DNA of 64,000 bases from HGM04593 sp045634085 (GTDB lineage Bacteria; Bacteroidota; Bacteroidia; Bacteroidales; Bacteroidaceae): assembly GCA_045634085.1 (NCBI GenBank), contig JAZQZM010000015.1:1-64000 (forward strand), given 5' to 3'. How positions within the stretch are numbered: position 1 is the stretch's first letter; each line of letters starts with the position of its first letter. Made by a program: the position numbers and the translations under genes. Positions 16,235 to 25,612 of the stretch are shown piece after piece. The notes below the pieces were generated by a model, which saw only the letters and a list, made by a program, of their open reading frames with translations, was not told the origin of the DNA and ran no database searches.

Positions 16235-17530
16235 TTACTTGAAAAGTCCCGCGTATGCTATTCCCAATGATATCGAAGGCTCGTTGTTGTAGCGGCTCTC
16301 GAGCAGGCCTATGCTGTATTCGCCTTTGATGACGATATCCTTCACAGGGCAGTAGTTTATACCGGCTGCAATACGTTGTCTGCCGCACCATTTGTAGTCC
16401 TGTATGCTACCCTCGGTCTTGAACATGGAGTCATAATACTCATATCGGCCGAAGAGGTAAAGCCTCTCGCTGTTCATCTTCTTGCCGTTGAACAGTGCGA
16501 GTATGTTATAACCGGCCTCAATGCCTGCGGCAATGGCATCGGAGCCGACAGCCTGCTTGGGCGAGGGGGAGTCCTTGCGCATTGACATGTTGTACTTTGT
16601 TATCATCTCCGAGTCTGTCAAGTGGCCATAGTCAAAGTTACCCCTTACTGTAAGGTTCCTGCTTCTGTAGCAGAAATCGAATGCGCCTATGTATACAGTT
16701 CCTTTTACATCCTTGAACTTCGCATTGTCGGTAGCGCTCAAAGTGTTCTTGAAGGAGTTACCTACATAACCGCTGAATGACAGACGCAACCCTTTTATCG
16801 AGGTGTTGTCCACGCGGAATGCTCCTGCATAGCAGTTGGCAATCTTGAACTCATATGGGCTGCCGGCACCTCCGGCAATCCATGTCTGGCGTCCGAAACG
16901 GTCAGAGTCGAGTCCGGGCAGGAACATTACCTCGTATCGCCAACGGTCGGTCTCTCCCCATAGACTTATACCTGTCTCGTGCCAGGTACATGGCATGATT
17001 GTGCTCTCACCCTCGGGACGGTAGTTGGTAAAGAACTCTGTGGGCATGTGGTACATGTTGGTTGCGCCCACGGGTACAATAATATGTCCCATCTTCAGGT
17101 TCAGTGCACGGCAGAAGCGCTTGTTTATCCAGAACTGTTCAATGGCAACCTCGCCGCCACGCTCAACCTCCGACTCGTACTCACCGGCCTCCTCCTCTTC
17201 AATCTCCACGGCGCTCTCTGTGCCACCGTGCTCAAATTCAATCTCGGTACCCAATGTCCAGCCTTTGCCAAAGTCGTAGCCTACCCAAAAGACAATGTGC
17301 GGCAGGTCGAAACGGCCGTGGCTGTCATCATCCTTGTATGTGGCAGCATCGGTGTATCTCAGGTATTTGTCACTGTAGAAGTTGCGGGTGTATACAGCCT
17401 CGCCGTAGCCTCCCAATGAGAGCCGCGACCAGATGTCGCCTTTCCCGCCAGTCTCGTTCTTCTCCTGTGCAACCGCAAAAGTGGCAGCAAAGGAGAGAAT
17501 CAGCATTGTGATAATGATGTTTCTTTTCAT
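16235..17530 (-). CDS. Outer-membrane porin-like protein of the imelysin locus
   Basis: From the ATG at 17530 this is a 431-residue protein with a signal peptide (MKRNIIITMLILSFAATFAVAQ). Alternating aromatic beta-strand patterns and a C-terminal segment ending in Phe two residues before the stop fit a beta-barrel. The segment GRFDLPHIVFWVGYDFGKGWTLGTEIEFEHGG is typical of Bacteroidetes phosphate-selective-porin-like proteins beside imelysin genes. An acidic run (EIEEEEAGEYESE) lies near residues 130-150 and may be an extracellular loop able to bind cations. It leads the operon, directly behind a clear promoter. Confidence 0.78.
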   Translation of the reverse strand: MKRNIIITMLILSFAATFAVAQEKNETGGKGDIWSRLSLGGYGEAVYTRNFYSDKYLRYTDAATYKDDDSHGRFDLPHIVFWVGYDFGKGWTLGTEIEFEHGGTESAVEIEEEEAGEYESEVERGGEVAIEQFWINKRFCRALNLKMGHIIVPVGATNMYHMPTEFFTNYRPEGESTIMPCTWHETGISLWGETDRWRYEVMFLPGLDSDRFGRQTWIAGGAGSPYEFKIANCYAGAFRVDNTSIKGLRLSFSGYVGNSFKNTLSATDNAKFKDVKGTVYIGAFDFCYRSRNLTVRGNFDYGHLTDSEMITKYNMSMRKDSPSPKQAVGSDAIAAGIEAGYNILALFNGKKMNSERLYLFGRYEYYDSMFKTEGSIQDYKWCGRQRIAAGINYCPVKDIVIKGEYSIGLLESRYNNEPSISLGIAYAGLFK

Positions 17531-17551
17531 TCCAATACATTTTTTCGAGTG

Positions 17552-17582
17552 CAAAATTATTGCGATAGTCTGTGCCTGGCAA
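17552..17582 (-). promoter_or_regulatory. Promoter of the porin-imelysin-DHOR operon
   Basis: On the minus strand TTG (17582-17580), 20 bases, then TAATTTTG (17559-17552) is a near-ideal Bacteroidetes promoter, ~22 bases before the porin ATG. The divergent regulator gene starts 118 bp away, so control from this 170-bp gap is plausible. I see no obvious palindromic operator. Confidence 0.8.
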
Positions 17583-17700
17583 TACCGAATTTGTGGTATT
17601 TTGTGATTGTGAAAAAACGTTGTTTTAATTATTTTTGGGTATTGTGCGTATTGTAGGGCAGCTGTAATTTTGTGGTGCATAATATGCTCCAGGAGATAAT

Positions 17701-18654
17701 ATGGCCGATACGGTTAAATACAAACCTACAGACAAACTGATGAATCTTGTCCGTGATAACTCGTCGCTGTTGATGGTGATGAGCCGTTTCGGCATATCAT
17801 CAGGCTTCGGCGAAAAGAGCGTCGATGAGGTATGTAGTATGCATGGAGTGGATGTCGCCACATTCCTTGCGGTGGCAAACCTCATAAGCGGCAAGGGGAG
17901 TGATTACAGGAGTCTCTCGTTGCCTTCACTCATTGGTTATCTGCGTCGTGCCCACACATATTTTCTCGATTACAATCTGCCCACAATACGCCGCCGTCTC
18001 ATTGAGGCACTCGATTGTTCCGGTTCCGATGACGTGGCTTTCCTCATCCTCAAGCTCTATGATGAGTATGTTACCGAAGTGCGCAGACACATGGAGTATG
18101 AGGATACTGTGGTGTTCACTTATGTCGATGACCTGTTGCAGAACCGCATGGGCAGCGGGTTTTCAATAAGTGTATTCAGCGGTAAGCATAATCATATTGA
18201 TGTCAAACTCAAGGAACTAAAGGATATTGTCATAAGTTATTACCCCAACAAGTGTAACGACATGCTCAATTCTGTCCTGTTCGACATTATCAATTGCGAA
18301 CAGGACCTGGCTTCGCACTGCAATGTCGAGGATATGCTGTTTATTCCGGCCGTTGAGGAACTTGAACGGCGCGTGCGCGAGCAGGGTGGCTGCGAGCCTG
18401 TGACAGCAAATGATGATTCCGATACATCAAGAACCGATATACTGAGTCAACGCGAGAAAGAAATTGTCGTGTGTATTGCAAAAGGTATGAGCAACAAGGA
18501 GGTTGCCGAAGCCCTCAATCTTTCAGTACACACTGTTACCACCCACCGCCGTAATATCTCCAACAAACTGCAGATACATTCTCCTGCGGGAATAACAATC
18601 TATGCGATAGTAAACAGGCTTCTTGACCTACACGAAATTCAGAAAATGCAGTGA
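17701..18654 (+). CDS. RIC/hemerythrin di-iron sensor fused to LuxR helix-turn-helix
   Basis: A 317-residue regulator with three parts. Residues ~8-65 resemble the ScdA N-terminal (DUF542) domain of RIC iron-sulphur-repair proteins. Residues ~78-225 are hemerythrin-like, with ligands in RIC order: H85, H130xxxE134, H163 or H165, H206xxxE210. Residues ~246-310 are a LuxR/FixJ helix-turn-helix (LSQREKEIVVCIAKGMSNKEVAE). No receiver domain is present, so the signal is probably oxygen, nitric oxide or redox state sensed at the di-iron site. It is transcribed divergently from the iron and cytochrome locus, its likely target. Confidence 0.82.
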   Translation: MADTVKYKPTDKLMNLVRDNSSLLMVMSRFGISSGFGEKSVDEVCSMHGVDVATFLAVANLISGKGSDYRSLSLPSLIGYLRRAHTYFLDYNLPTIRRRLIEALDCSGSDDVAFLILKLYDEYVTEVRRHMEYEDTVVFTYVDDLLQNRMGSGFSISVFSGKHNHIDVKLKELKDIVISYYPNKCNDMLNSVLFDIINCEQDLASHCNVEDMLFIPAVEELERRVREQGGCEPVTANDDSDTSRTDILSQREKEIVVCIAKGMSNKEVAEALNLSVHTVTTHRRNISNKLQIHSPAGITIYAIVNRLLDLHEIQKMQ

Positions 18655-18694
18655 ACCGCGGCTGTTCATTCTCTTCTTTTTCATTTCTTTATTG

Positions 18695-18702
18695 TATCTT
18701 TG
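18695..18702 (+). promoter_or_regulatory. Candidate -7 element for aroQ
   Basis: TATCTTTG at 18695-18702 matches TAnnTTTG, 30 bases before the aroQ ATG. No clear -33 TTTG is seen, and the element lies just past the end of the regulator gene. Confidence 0.5.
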
Positions 18703-18731
18703 TCCAAGCAGTAATTCTTAGAGGTAATAGT

Positions 18732-19160
18732 ATGAAAAAGATACTTGTAATTAACGGCCCTAACCTCAATATGCTTGGGTTGCGTGAACCGGCTCTCTAT
18801 GGCGCAAAGGACTTTAAGGCTCTCCAGCAGTTTATAATCTCTGCGGCAGAGGAACTCTCGTTAAATGTTGAACTGTTCCAGTCTAATCATGAGGGTGTCA
18901 TTGTTGACAGGATTCAGGCTGCGTATGGTGTATTTGACGGCATACTCATTAATCCTGCTGCATACACCCATACAAGTGTGGCAATCCTAGATGCACTGAA
19001 GGCTGTGGCGTTACCGACTGTTGAGGTACACCTGACCGATATCTCCACACGTGAGGAGTTCCGCCGTTTTTCTTATATCTCACTCTATGCGCAGAAGACT
19101 ATCTGCGGCAAGGGTTTTGACGGTTACAAAGAGGGATTGGAGTATCTTGCACAATTATGA
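18732..19160 (+). CDS. aroQ: 3-dehydroquinate dehydratase, type II
   Basis: Dehydrates 3-dehydroquinate to 3-dehydroshikimate, a step missing from the aromatic operon at 5-11 kb. The ATG at 18732 gives 142 residues, normal for the dodecameric type II enzyme. Visible motifs are INGPNLNMLGLREP (catalytic-loop Tyr/Arg region), FQSNHEG, NPAAYTHTSVA and VEVHLTDISTREEFR. It overlaps nnr by 4 bp (ATGA) and leads a three-gene unit. Confidence 0.95.
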   Translation: MKKILVINGPNLNMLGLREPALYGAKDFKALQQFIISAAEELSLNVELFQSNHEGVIVDRIQAAYGVFDGILINPAAYTHTSVAILDALKAVALPTVEVHLTDISTREEFRRFSYISLYAQKTICGKGFDGYKEGLEYLAQL

Positions 19161-20677
19161 AATTCTTCCACACATCTGCGATAAAGGAACTCGATGCCTA
19201 CACCATAGAGCATGAGCCTATTGCTTCCATAGACCTTATGGAACGTGCTGCACGTGCATTGACAGTTGCTATACTTGACCGTTATGCCGGTTGCAGCTTT
19301 GCTGTGTTCGCAGGCCCGGGTAACAATGGCGGTGATGGCCTTGCTGTTGCACGCATGCTTGCGGCAAAGGGGTGTGACGTGGCTGTGTGGCTTATAAACC
19401 CGAAAGGAAAACTCTCGCCCGATTGTGCTGTGAACCTTGAACGCCTGAAAGGAACCCCAGTTCTCACCAATGAGGTGCGTGGCGTCTTTGATATGCCCCA
19501 ATTGGGAAGCAATACAATAATAATTGATGCTCTTTTTGGTAGCGGGCTCAATAAGCCGGTGGCCGGTTCTCTGTTTGCCGATGTGATAGACGGGATAAAC
19601 GCCTTTGGTTGCCGTGTGGTGGCGGTAGACATGCCTTCGGGCCTGCTCGGCGAGAACAACCATCCGCCAAGTGGTGTGGTGGTGAATGCCGATGTCACGC
19701 TGACACTCCAGTTCCCGAAACTTTCACAGTTGATGCCCGAGAATGCGCAGTATGTCGGCGATATGGAAATACTTGATATCGGGCTTTCAAAGGAGGGAAT
19801 CGAGGAGGTGCCTTCTACGTTATATTATACCGATGAAAAGGAGATAAAAGCATTGCTGAAGTCTCGTGGCAGGCATGCCCACAAGGGCAATTTCGGGCGC
19901 GCACTGCTGATCGCCGGTTCAAAGGGTATGGCTGGTGCCTCAGTCCTTGCTGCGCGTGCGGCTTTGCGTTCGGGTGTGGGGCTGCTCACGGTGCATGTCC
20001 CTGCTTGCAACAATGTCATTGTGCAGTCGTGTGTGCCCGAGGCGATGACGAGCATAGACAGCAATGAGTGCCGTTTCAGTGACAACATTGATGTTGCAAA
20101 GTACAATGCTGTTGCAGTCGGTCCTGGCCTTGGACAGGGCAAGGAGAGTGAGGCTGCACTGCTCAATCTCATTGAAAACTGCACCGCACCTATGGTGCTT
20201 GATGCCGATGCCCTGAATATCCTCTCGCGCAACAAGGAGTGGCTGCAACGGTTACCGCATGGCAGCGTGCTTACGCCTCATCCGGGAGAGTTTGAACGTC
20301 TTTTCGGCAAATTCCCCGGCAGATACCATGCAATGGAGTCGGTCCGTGCCTTGGCGCGTGACTATGGTATTGCCTTTGTGTTCAAGGGTGCATATACAAC
20401 AGTAATTGCCCCCGACGGCAATCTCTATTTCAACAGCACAGGCAACCCCGGCATGGCTACAGGTGGCAGCGGTGATGTGCTTACCGGTATTCTACTTGCT
20501 CTCTTGGCGCAAGGGTATGACTCTACCGATGCTGCACGCATTGCGGTATATGTTCATGGACTTGCCGGCGATATTGCCGTGGCCGGAAAAGGCGAGACTG
20601 CGCTTGTTGCGGGTGATATTGTCGAATGCCTGCCGCATGCGTGGCGGTCACTTGAAAGAAAGGAGGCTGTGCGATGA
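19157..20677 (+). CDS. nnr: Bifunctional NAD(P)H-hydrate epimerase / dehydratase
   Basis: Repairs damaged NAD(P)H hydrates. Residues ~1-215 are the YjeF_N epimerase (GPGNNGGDGLAVARML, DALFGSGLNKP). Residues ~225-500 are the ADP-dependent dehydratase (GSKGMAGASVLAARAALRSG, AVGPGLGQ, LDADALN, LTPHPGEF, GNPGMATGGSGDVLTG). The fused 506-residue form is common in bacteria. It overlaps both neighbours by 4 bp, so the three are translationally coupled. Confidence 0.93.
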   Translation: MKFFHTSAIKELDAYTIEHEPIASIDLMERAARALTVAILDRYAGCSFAVFAGPGNNGGDGLAVARMLAAKGCDVAVWLINPKGKLSPDCAVNLERLKGTPVLTNEVRGVFDMPQLGSNTIIIDALFGSGLNKPVAGSLFADVIDGINAFGCRVVAVDMPSGLLGENNHPPSGVVVNADVTLTLQFPKLSQLMPENAQYVGDMEILDIGLSKEGIEEVPSTLYYTDEKEIKALLKSRGRHAHKGNFGRALLIAGSKGMAGASVLAARAALRSGVGLLTVHVPACNNVIVQSCVPEAMTSIDSNECRFSDNIDVAKYNAVAVGPGLGQGKESEAALLNLIENCTAPMVLDADALNILSRNKEWLQRLPHGSVLTPHPGEFERLFGKFPGRYHAMESVRALARDYGIAFVFKGAYTTVIAPDGNLYFNSTGNPGMATGGSGDVLTGILLALLAQGYDSTDAARIAVYVHGLAGDIAVAGKGETALVAGDIVECLPHAWRSLERKEAVR

Positions 20678-21630
20678 GACCTCTCCAGTTCCTGCGCGAC
20701 TGGTCGCTACCCATTGCGATGTTGGGCGGCGCCTCGGCCTATCTTTTCTATCGTGAACTTCCTTTGGCCGAAGGTACCGGTAATCTTGTGTCGGAAATAG
20801 TCTCATTTCTGCAACCAACACTCATATTTACAATGCTTTTTGTCACCTTCTGCAAGGTGCGTATAAAAGAGCTCAGGCCTACACGCTGGCATCTGTGGCT
20901 GTTGCTGTTCCAGATGCTGCTGTTCATTGTCATCTCTGTGATTATAGGAACATTCCGTGGAATGTCACCTGCGGTAAGGGTACTCCTTGAGGCTGCCATG
21001 ATGTGTTTTGTGTGTCCCACTGCAACAGCTGCAGCCGTGATAACATCCAGACTCGGTGGAAACTCTGCCTCGCTGATATCGTATACCATGCAGATAAACA
21101 TTGCGGTGGCGCTTGTGGCTCCACTGTTCCTTGCTTACTCACACCCGGTAGAGGGCATGTCATTGGGCAGTTCCTTTGTCATAATTTTAGGAAAGGTCTT
21201 TCCATTGCTGCTGCTCCCGTTGTTGTGCGCTTCGCTGGTACGCAGGTTCCTGCCTAAGGTACATGGATGGATGGTGACAAAAGGGCGAGACTTGCCGTTC
21301 TATCTCTGGCTTGTGGCTTTGTCGCTTGCCATTGCCATGACCACAAGAGCGATAGTCCATTCACATCTCTCCCTGCTTGTCATGGCCGGCATTGCCGTGG
21401 TGTCGCTTGTGTGCTGTCTGGTGCAGTTTGCCGTGGGGCGCCGCATTGGGGCGCGTTATGGCGAGGTGATTGCCGCGGGGCAGTCATTGGGACAGAAGAA
21501 CACCGTCTTTGCCATCTGGTTTGCCTATACTTTCCTGACTCCGGTTACCGCCATCGCCGGTGGTTTCTACTCCGTGTGGCACAATCTTGTAAATACCTGG
21601 CAACTCTACAGGCACAGACGCGGGAACTGA
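20674..21630 (+). CDS. BASS-like (bile acid:sodium symporter fold) membrane transporter
   Basis: A 318-residue integral membrane protein with about nine or ten hydrophobic helices. The stretch VCPTATAAAVITSRLGGN and the crossing-type segment near it fit the SBF/BASS superfamily, as does GQSLGQKNTVFAIW near the C-terminus (compare the conserved GxxxxNxxLA-type motif). The substrate cannot be deduced. It overlaps nnr by 4 bp. An alternative is a related auxin-carrier-type transporter with the same fold. Confidence 0.7.
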   Translation: MRPLQFLRDWSLPIAMLGGASAYLFYRELPLAEGTGNLVSEIVSFLQPTLIFTMLFVTFCKVRIKELRPTRWHLWLLLFQMLLFIVISVIIGTFRGMSPAVRVLLEAAMMCFVCPTATAAAVITSRLGGNSASLISYTMQINIAVALVAPLFLAYSHPVEGMSLGSSFVIILGKVFPLLLLPLLCASLVRRFLPKVHGWMVTKGRDLPFYLWLVALSLAIAMTTRAIVHSHLSLLVMAGIAVVSLVCCLVQFAVGRRIGARYGEVIAAGQSLGQKNTVFAIWFAYTFLTPVTAIAGGFYSVWHNLVNTWQLYRHRRGN

Positions 21631-21671
21631 TGTTGCTGCTTAAAGGATGTTTGATGTAAAAATGGGGCTCT

Positions 21672-21693
21672 CGGACAGTATCAGCACTGTCCG
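21672..21693 (-). terminator. Possible terminator at the end of mfd
   Basis: CGGACAGT (21672-21679) and ACTGTCCG (21686-21693) pair across the mfd stop codon. On the minus strand a short T run follows a few bases later. It is weaker than the other terminators here. Confidence 0.4.
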
Positions 21694-24600
21694 GCAATGA
21701 TGCTGTGGTTGCGTATCTCCTCGATGAAAGCAAGTGCCGTCTCTACATTTTTTACGTTTTCAACGGTGATTATGCAGCGTCCGTCGCCCTCGCGCACCTT
21801 GCAGTTGAATGAACTTGTAGGGATGTAGCTCATTATTGTACCGAATGTCTCGCTTGTGTAGTAACGTTCGTTACGGGTGTCGACAAGGAACAGGTTCATC
21901 CTGCCGCCTTTCAGGTAGATTTTCTCTACTCCAAGGCTCTGGGCTTTGCGGCGCAGGGTGACCATACGTATGAGTTCCTCGCCTTCGGGCGGTATCTTAC
22001 CGAAACGGTCGCGCAGGCGTGCCTTGAAGGGTTCTATGTCCCTCGGTTCGGTTATAGAGTCTAGTTCGCGGTAAAGCAGGATGCGTTCGTTGCTGTCGGG
22101 GACATATATGGCCGGGAACAGCAGTTCAAGGTCACTCTCTACGAAACACTCCTTCACATAGCGGTCTGTCTCGCTGCTGCTCTCTTCCTCCTCCTGTGTG
22201 AGTATGTCGCCGAACTCCTCCTCCTTGATTTCGCGTACGGCTTCGGCAAGAATCTTCTGGTATGTCTCATAACCCAAGTCGGCAATGAATCCGCTCTGTT
22301 CGGCACCCAACAGGTTTCCGGCTCCTCGTATGTCAAGGTCCTGCATGGCTATGTGCATTCCGCTGCCCAGTTCACTGAAACTCTCGATAGCCTCAAGACG
22401 TCGGCGGGCATCGGTGGGCAGGTTCTCTCTTGGTGGCGTGAGCATGTAGCAGAAGGCCTTGCGCTTGCCACGTCCTACGCGTCCACGCATCTGGTGCAGG
22501 TCACTCAAACCGAAGTTCTGCGCCTGGTTTATGATGATGGTGTTCACGTTCGGTATATTGATTCCGTTCTCTACAATTGAAGTAGCGATGAGTACGTCAT
22601 AATCATGGTTTATGAACTCATACAGTGTCTTCTCAAGCGCCGCGGGTTCCATCTGTCCATGTCCGGTGCACACTCTGGCATCGGGTACATGCTGTCTTAT
22701 GAGTCTTGCCAGTTCATCCATTCCCGATATGCGGTTGGTTATTAGGAATACCTGGCCGTTGCGGCTGAGCTCGAAGCTGATGGCTTCCTTTATTACTTCG
22801 GCATTGAAGGTCTGTATCTCGGTATGTATGGGGTAGCGGTTTGGCGGCGGTGTCTGTATCATGGAGAGGTCGCGCGCGCCCATAATTGAGAACTGCAGGG
22901 TACGCGGGATGGGTGTTGCTGTCATGGTAAGCGTGTCCACATTCACCTTGAACTGGCGCAGCTTCTCCTTTACGGCAACGCCGAACTTCTGCTCCTCGTC
23001 AATAATGAGCAGTCCCAGGTCCTTGAACTTGACCTCCTTGCTTGTGAGTTTGTGGGTACCAATGACAATATCTACCTTACCCTCCTTTATCTCTTCGATA
23101 ATCTTCTTGGTTGTTGCTGCACTGCGTGCTCGGCTAAGGTACTCGATGTTGCATGGGAAATCCTTCAGGCGTTCCTTGAATGTGAGATAGTGCTGGTAGG
23201 CAAGTACGGTTGTGGGTACCAGTACGGCAACCTGTTTGCCGTCCGTAGCGGCCTTGAAAGCGGCGCGTATTGCGACCTCGGTCTTGCCGAATCCTACATC
23301 GCCGCATATCAGACGGTCCATGGGACGTTTGCGTTCCATGTCGCGCTTCACTTCGTTTGTGGCTTTCAGCTGGTCGGGGGTGTCTTCGTATATGAAGCTT
23401 GCCTCAAGTTCGTTCTGCAGATAACTGTCGGGTGAGAATGCGAATCCCTCCTCCTTGTGACGCTGCGAATAGAGCTTTATGAGGTCGCGGGCAATGTCCT
23501 TTATCTTCTTCTTTGTCCTCTCCTTGATTCGTTCCCAGGCTCCTGTGCCGAGTTTGTTCACAGCAGGCGGCTCGCCCTCCTTGCCGCGGTACTTTGAAAT
23601 CTTGTGCAGGTTGTGGATTGAGACGAACACGACGTCGTCATTCTTATATATGAGTTTGATGGCTTCCTGTGTAGAGTTGCCGCTGGGGATGCGCACCAGA
23701 CCTCCGAACTTGCCCACGCCATGATCAATGTGCACGATGTAATCGCCAATGCCGAACTCCTTGAGCTCCTTTATGGTAAGTGCAACCTTGCCGTTGCGTG
23801 CACGGTCGCTGCGCAGGCGGAAATTGTGGAATCGGCCGAACAACTGGTGGTCGGTGAAAAGGGCAATCTTCAGAATATTGTCGCAGAATCCCTCGTGTAT
23901 TGTGTGCCCTATTGGTGTGAAAGGGATTTCATCGCCGCGTTCCTCGAATATGGCTTTCAGGCGTTCTGCCTGATGAAGGTCGTCGGTGAGCAGGAACAGT
24001 CTGTATCCTTTTTCGATGTACTCTTTGAAGTTGCGGCTTACAAGGTCAAAATCCTTGTGGAAAAGCGGTTGCAGTGATGTGCTGAACTTCACTTTCGTGT
24101 TTGCACTGTTCATGCTGCGCAGTTCCCAATGCTTTACACTTTTGGCAAAAGTCTCAACCTCGACAGCCGACATCAGTTCGGGCATCTCAGGTAATTCACT
24201 TTCTGATAGCCTTGCCTGCAGTGTGAACCCCTCGTTGCGCAGCTTCTCAATGCTTCCCTTTACAAAATCAATATCCTTTGTTATGAATATACTGTTCTTT
24301 GGCAGGAACGAAGTTATCGAAACTGTCTCTTTGCCTGTCACTTTGGGCACTATGCTTGCCTCCTCCGTGCGTTCTCTTGAGAGCTGGCTCTCGACCTCGA
24401 ATGTCCTTATGCTCTCGACCTCGTCTCCAAAGAAGTCAATGCGGTAAGGAAATTCCGATGAAAAGGAGAAAATATCGATGAGGCTTCCTCGCATTGCGAA
24501 CTCGCCCGGCTCGTATACGTATGTCACTTCCTTGAACTTCAGTGCCGTCAGGCGCTTCTCCACCTCCTCGCGGCTTATTCGGTCTCCCAAGGCAATTGAG

Positions 24601-25040
24601 AGGGTCTTCTCTTCAAGGTCGCCCTGCGATGCTACCTTCTCGGCAAGAGCTTCGGGGTGTGTGACTATCACAAGCCCCTCTTTGCGGCGGCGGTTGATAA
24701 GGCGGCTCATTACCTCGGTGCGCAGAATGCGGTTGGCATCATCCTCCTGTCCGTATTTCATCGCACGGCGGAACGATGACGGGAAAAACAGTATGTTGCT
24801 GTCGTTTGATATCTGCATCATGTCGTGGTAGAAATAACCGGCCTCTTCGGCATCGTTCATTACCACAAGCATGGTCTGTCCGGGGGCTCTCTGTTTGAGA
24901 CCGCATAGCGTCATTGCCGCGCTGCTGCCCAACAATCCCTCGAGAAAGGCATGCTTCCTGCCCCCCTCTTCACGCAGCTGCATCAGGGCGTCTACACCCG
25001 GGTGCTGTGCATATATGTGCTGAATCTCTTTCGGTTCCAT
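21681..25040 (-). CDS. mfd: Transcription-repair coupling factor
   Basis: Removes RNA polymerase stalled at DNA lesions and recruits UvrA. From the ATG at 25040 it has 1119 residues; an upstream ATG at 25067 adds nine unlikely residues. The N-terminal UvrB-like part is followed by the CarD-like RNA-polymerase-interaction domain (LKEFGIGDYIVHIDHGVGKFGG). Then comes a RecG-like SF2 translocase with Walker A GDVGFGKTE, DEEQ (LLIIDEEQKFG), TATPIPRTL and RGRVGRG, and a C-terminal TRCF domain. It stands alone on the minus strand between plus-strand units. Confidence 0.96.
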   Translation of the reverse strand: MEPKEIQHIYAQHPGVDALMQLREEGGRKHAFLEGLLGSSAAMTLCGLKQRAPGQTMLVVMNDAEEAGYFYHDMMQISNDSNILFFPSSFRRAMKYGQEDDANRILRTEVMSRLINRRRKEGLVIVTHPEALAEKVASQGDLEEKTLSIALGDRISREEVEKRLTALKFKEVTYVYEPGEFAMRGSLIDIFSFSSEFPYRIDFFGDEVESIRTFEVESQLSRERTEEASIVPKVTGKETVSITSFLPKNSIFITKDIDFVKGSIEKLRNEGFTLQARLSESELPEMPELMSAVEVETFAKSVKHWELRSMNSANTKVKFSTSLQPLFHKDFDLVSRNFKEYIEKGYRLFLLTDDLHQAERLKAIFEERGDEIPFTPIGHTIHEGFCDNILKIALFTDHQLFGRFHNFRLRSDRARNGKVALTIKELKEFGIGDYIVHIDHGVGKFGGLVRIPSGNSTQEAIKLIYKNDDVVFVSIHNLHKISKYRGKEGEPPAVNKLGTGAWERIKERTKKKIKDIARDLIKLYSQRHKEEGFAFSPDSYLQNELEASFIYEDTPDQLKATNEVKRDMERKRPMDRLICGDVGFGKTEVAIRAAFKAATDGKQVAVLVPTTVLAYQHYLTFKERLKDFPCNIEYLSRARSAATTKKIIEEIKEGKVDIVIGTHKLTSKEVKFKDLGLLIIDEEQKFGVAVKEKLRQFKVNVDTLTMTATPIPRTLQFSIMGARDLSMIQTPPPNRYPIHTEIQTFNAEVIKEAISFELSRNGQVFLITNRISGMDELARLIRQHVPDARVCTGHGQMEPAALEKTLYEFINHDYDVLIATSIVENGINIPNVNTIIINQAQNFGLSDLHQMRGRVGRGKRKAFCYMLTPPRENLPTDARRRLEAIESFSELGSGMHIAMQDLDIRGAGNLLGAEQSGFIADLGYETYQKILAEAVREIKEEEFGDILTQEEEESSSETDRYVKECFVESDLELLFPAIYVPDSNERILLYRELDSITEPRDIEPFKARLRDRFGKIPPEGEELIRMVTLRRKAQSLGVEKIYLKGGRMNLFLVDTRNERYYTSETFGTIMSYIPTSSFNCKVREGDGRCIITVENVKNVETALAFIEEIRNHSIIAGQC

Positions 25041-25156
25041 TGTCAACAATAGCGCGAAATTAATCATTTCTCCGCAATAAAGAAAACAAAAACATGTTGC
25101 TTGGTATTATAATGCTATAAATTTTCTTAAAAACGGCATTGAATGATTTATTGTTG

Positions 25157-25164
25157 TATATTTG
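25157..25164 (+). promoter_or_regulatory. Candidate -7 element for the thioesterase unit
   Basis: TATATTTG at 25157-25164 matches TAnnTTTG, 34 bases before the start codon. The nearest TTG is 15 bases upstream, closer than ideal. Confidence 0.5.
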
Positions 25165-25197
25165 CATTTAGCGTTATTCTAGCAGGTATATTGATTT

Positions 25198-25611
25198 ATG
25201 GAGAAATACAGTTTTGAATACGAGATGAAGGTGCGCGACTACGAGTGCGACATTCAAGGCGTGGTGAACAATGCCAACTATCAGCATTATATGGAACATG
25301 CCCGTCATGAGTTCCTGGAGACGTTCGGAGTGAGTTTCAGTGCTTTGCACGAGAAGGGGATAGACCTCATGGTGGCAAAAGTCGCCATTGAATACAAACG
25401 TCCTTTGCGTGGCGGTGACAGGTTCGCAGTGCGCATAAACATGGTTCGCAAGGGTGCGAAACTGGTGATGCTGCAGGATATATACAATCTTGAGAGCAAT
25501 GTCCTTTCGGCAAAAGGTGAGATAGATGTCGTATGCCTGAAGGGCGGACGTCTCACACGTGGCGAGATTTTTGACGAACTGTTCAAGGATTACTTCAAAA
25601 GCAATATCTGA
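25198..25611 (+). CDS. Acyl-CoA thioesterase, 4HBT/YbgC hotdog fold
   Basis: A 137-residue single hotdog-fold protein. The N-terminal segment VRDYECDIQGVVNNANYQHYMEHAR matches the 4HBT pattern in which the early Asp is catalytic. Such enzymes hydrolyse short or aromatic acyl-CoA esters; the actual substrate here is unknown. The next gene starts 1 bp after its stop codon. Length and domain are normal for the YbgC/FadM group. Confidence 0.85.
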   Translation: MEKYSFEYEMKVRDYECDIQGVVNNANYQHYMEHARHEFLETFGVSFSALHEKGIDLMVAKVAIEYKRPLRGGDRFAVRINMVRKGAKLVMLQDIYNLESNVLSAKGEIDVVCLKGGRLTRGEIFDELFKDYFKSNI

Positions 25612-25612
25612 T

